From contig NZ_FOXM01000001.1 of assembly GCF_900115715.1 (NCBI RefSeq), forward strand, positions 1 to 64,000: 64,000 bases of DNA, written 5' to 3'. Positions within the stretch are counted from its first letter, which is position 1, and the number at the start of each line of letters is the position of its first letter. The notes under the pieces were generated by a model. It was not told the origin of the DNA and searched no databases. It was given only the letters and a program-made list of their open reading frames with translations. A program made the position numbers and the translations under genes. Shown piece after piece: positions 61,981 through 64,000 of the stretch. Source of the stretch: Geopseudomonas sagittaria (GTDB taxonomy: Bacteria; Pseudomonadota; Gammaproteobacteria; Pseudomonadales; Pseudomonadaceae).

Positions 61981-63414
61981 TCAGGCCAGCCCGTAGCGCT
62001 GGCGCAGCTGCTGCGCATAAATCTGCCACTCACCGAGCAGGGCCTGCTGGCCGGCATCGGCGCCCGCCAGCACCTCGGCCAAGGCACTGTCGAATTCGGC
62101 CAGGGTATTGGGCGCACCGGCGCGACTATCACTCAGACGCCGTCGACAGAACTCCTGCCAGCGTTGTTGTTCAGGCCCACTCAAGGTGTGCGGAAAGTTG
62201 CGCGCCCGATAACGGAACAGCAACTCCTCGAGGCGTTCGTCAGCAAACAGGCCGTGGCGCTCACCCAACCGGACTGGATCGCTCTCGCGCACCTGCACGC
62301 ACAAACCGCGATCACGATCACCGATAAAGCCGTCATACAGACGCTGTTCCGGATCCTCGCTGGCGGCAAAGCCATTGTCGGCATAGATCGCCGGCAACTT
62401 GCCCTTCCAGACGCTCTGCCGCTGTTCCAGCAACTGTGCCTGCTGCTGGCAGGCCGACATATCCACGCCGAGACGCTGGCAATCTTCCTCGCGCAATACC
62501 TTGAGCGGCGCCAGTACTGGGCAACGATTGACCTGGACCAGTTTCAGCGGCACCGGCAGTTCGCCTTCGCCCAGTTCATCGCGACGGGTATACAGGCGCT
62601 GGGCGAGAACTTCCGCCGGCAACTCCAGCAACGGGGCAATATCCGCCTGCAGGTCACAGACAATCAGCGCATTGCGATTGCGCGGATGCCAGGCCAGCGG
62701 CAATACCACGGCAAGAAAGTGCCGCTCTGCGGAAAAGCGTCCGGATATATGCACCATCGGTTGCAGCAGGCGGACCTGTTCCAGCACCCGCTGCTTGCTG
62801 CGCAACTGATAGCACCAGTCGTACAAGCGCGGCTGGCGCTCGCGCAGCAGACGCGCCAGGGCGATGGTGGCGCGCACGTCGGCCAGCGCATCGTGGGCCT
62901 GGCCGTGGTCGATGCCGTTGGCGGCGGTCAGGCGCTCCAGCTTGAGGGTCACCCGTCCCTCGGCCTGCGGCCACTCGATCCCCTGCGGACGCAGGGCGTA
63001 GGCGGTGCGCAGCAGGTCGATCAGGTCCCAGCGGCTGTTGCCGCCCTGCCACTCGCGGGCATAGGGATCGAAGAAGTTGCGGTACAGGCTGTAGCGGGTG
63101 ACTTCGTCGTCGAAGCGCAGGCTGTTGTAGCCGGCCGTGCAGGTGCCGGGACGCACCAGTTCGGCGTGCAGGCGGGTCATGAACTCGGCCTCGCCGAGGC
63201 CCTCGCGCGCCAGTCGCCCGGGGGCGATGCCGGTGATCAGGCACGACATCGGGTGCGGCAGGATGTCGTCGCTGGGCCGGCAATACAGGTTGAGCGGCTC
63301 GCCGATCTCGTTGAGTTCCTCGTCGGTACGGATGCCGGCCACCTGCAGCGGCCGGTCGCGGCGCGGGTCGATGCCGGTGGTTTCGTAGTCGTACCAGAAG
63401 ATGCTCGCAGTCAC
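61981..63414 (-). CDS. sbcB: Exodeoxyribonuclease I
   Basis: The 477-residue protein has the DEDD exonuclease motifs IFWYDYETTG at the start, YNSLRFDDEVTRY near residue 95 and HDALADVRATIAL near residue 180. The ExoI-specific C-terminal region follows, with RARNFPHTLSGPEQQRW. The start is a GTG at 63414 (VTASIFW), since the longer frame upstream lacks similarity. It degrades single-stranded DNA 3' to 5' in repair and recombination. Confidence 0.93.
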   Translation of the reverse strand: MTASIFWYDYETTGIDPRRDRPLQVAGIRTDEELNEIGEPLNLYCRPSDDILPHPMSCLITGIAPGRLAREGLGEAEFMTRLHAELVRPGTCTAGYNSLRFDDEVTRYSLYRNFFDPYAREWQGGNSRWDLIDLLRTAYALRPQGIEWPQAEGRVTLKLERLTAANGIDHGQAHDALADVRATIALARLLRERQPRLYDWCYQLRSKQRVLEQVRLLQPMVHISGRFSAERHFLAVVLPLAWHPRNRNALIVCDLQADIAPLLELPAEVLAQRLYTRRDELGEGELPVPLKLVQVNRCPVLAPLKVLREEDCQRLGVDMSACQQQAQLLEQRQSVWKGKLPAIYADNGFAASEDPEQRLYDGFIGDRDRGLCVQVRESDPVRLGERHGLFADERLEELLFRYRARNFPHTLSGPEQQRWQEFCRRRLSDSRAGAPNTLAEFDSALAEVLAGADAGQQALLGEWQIYAQQLRQRYGLA

Positions 63415-63554
63415 AGGAAGGGCTCCAGAATCAAGGCGGCGGCAGTCTACCGCGAATCGCCCGGCCGCCGGCCGGAGCCGCGACAACACCGACAGTTGCC
63501 GCCGCAGACCTCGCCCCGCTAGCATCCGCCCTTTCCCCGATGCAGCCCGCGCCC

Positions 63555-64000
63555 ATGCCCCCAGCCACCCCCGCCACCCCGCTGCTGGATACCCGCCTGC
63601 GGGTGGAAACCCCGGAGGGGGTCGATCTGCTGCTCAGTCCGGCCAGCGCGCTGGTGCGCGCGCGCGCCTTTGCCGTCGACCTAGCCCTGCGCGCCGCCCT
63701 GTCGCTGGCGGTGCTCGGCGGGCTCGGCCGGCTCGGCGAGCTGGGCATCGGCCTGGGCCTGATCCTGCTGTTCCTGCTCAACTGGTGGTACATGGTGCTG
63801 TTCGAGGTTCTCAACCAGGGGCGCTCACCCGGCAAGCAGCTGTTCGGCCTGCGCGTGGTCCACGAGGACGGCACGCCGGTCGGCTGGGGCGCCGCGCTGC
63901 TGCGCAACCTGCTGCGCTTCGTCGACATGCTGCCGCTGGGCTACTGCTGCGGCCTGCTCGCCAGCCTGGCCAACCCGCGCTTCCAGCGCCTCGGCGACCT
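63555..64000 (+). CDS. RDD-family membrane protein, cut by window edge
   Basis: About 148 codons are visible. The sequence LLDTRLRVETPEGVDLLLSP is followed by membrane helices. RARAFAVDLALRAAL carries the Arg-Asp of the RDD motif, and LNQGRSPGKQLFGLRVVHEDG is the second conserved region. RDD proteins are membrane proteins of uncertain transport or stress role. It is divergent from sbcB. The C-terminus is beyond the right edge. Confidence 0.88.
   Translation, partial: MPPATPATPLLDTRLRVETPEGVDLLLSPASALVRARAFAVDLALRAALSLAVLGGLGRLGELGIGLGLILLFLLNWWYMVLFEVLNQGRSPGKQLFGLRVVHEDGTPVGWGAALLRNLLRFVDMLPLGYCCGLLASLANPRFQRLGD

Overview
The window is a high-GC gammaproteobacterial chromosome segment, almost certainly Pseudomonas. 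The reasons are an mvaT-type H-NS gene, a xenA-type Old Yellow Enzyme, a tsdBA pair, REP-like palindromes and the overall gene style. No rRNA, tRNA or CRISPR was seen.

Layout. The left edge is the end of an IS4-family (IS10-like) element (1-344). A nitrogen/C1 locus follows (1145-7951): ammonium transporter, three glutamate-synthase-like genes (mgsCBA), a glutamine-synthetase-like gmaS, and a divergent XRE-cupin regulator. Next is a lower-GC accessory patch with two convergent genes that each carry an RX4H HEPN motif (8137-10475). Then come a luciferase-like oxidoreductase, small membrane-protein genes with a MerR regulator and a textbook MerR promoter, an aromatic-ring monooxygenase, a hemolysin-III protein and an unusual HD-nucleotidyltransferase fusion (10718-19689). 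XenA/DJ-1, an IclR-controlled FAD oxidoreductase and a metallo-beta-lactamase-fold protein lead to an orphan type VI secretion module: vgrG, a large peptidoglycan-hydrolase effector and an immunity candidate (24992-30564).

After a MITE-rich gap the second half of the C1 pathway appears as one tight operon, purU-folD-mgdABCD, followed by an IclR regulator (31457-39455). A catalase-like peroxidase, tsdBA (thiosulfate dehydrogenase and its cytochrome), a metallohydrolase and a run of housekeeping or poorly known genes follow. Later come fdhD with an FdhF/YdeP-type molybdoenzyme, a HerA-like ATPase, a second purU, mvaT, sbcB, and a truncated RDD-family gene at the right edge.

How it works together. 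gmaS plus mgsABC would convert methylamine and glutamate to N-methylglutamate. mgdABCD would oxidise this back to glutamate and pass the C1 unit to tetrahydrofolate. FolD and PurU would release it as formate. The molybdoenzyme might oxidise formate, but that link is speculative. The two halves are about 24 kb apart. Each is preceded by GAAA-N5-TTTC-like motifs, and gmaS and amt have candidate sigma-54 promoters, which suggests shared nitrogen-responsive control. The less explained items are the HEPN gene pair, the HD-nucleotidyltransferase fusion, and the two-hydrolase T6SS effector whose 3' end changes base composition abruptly.
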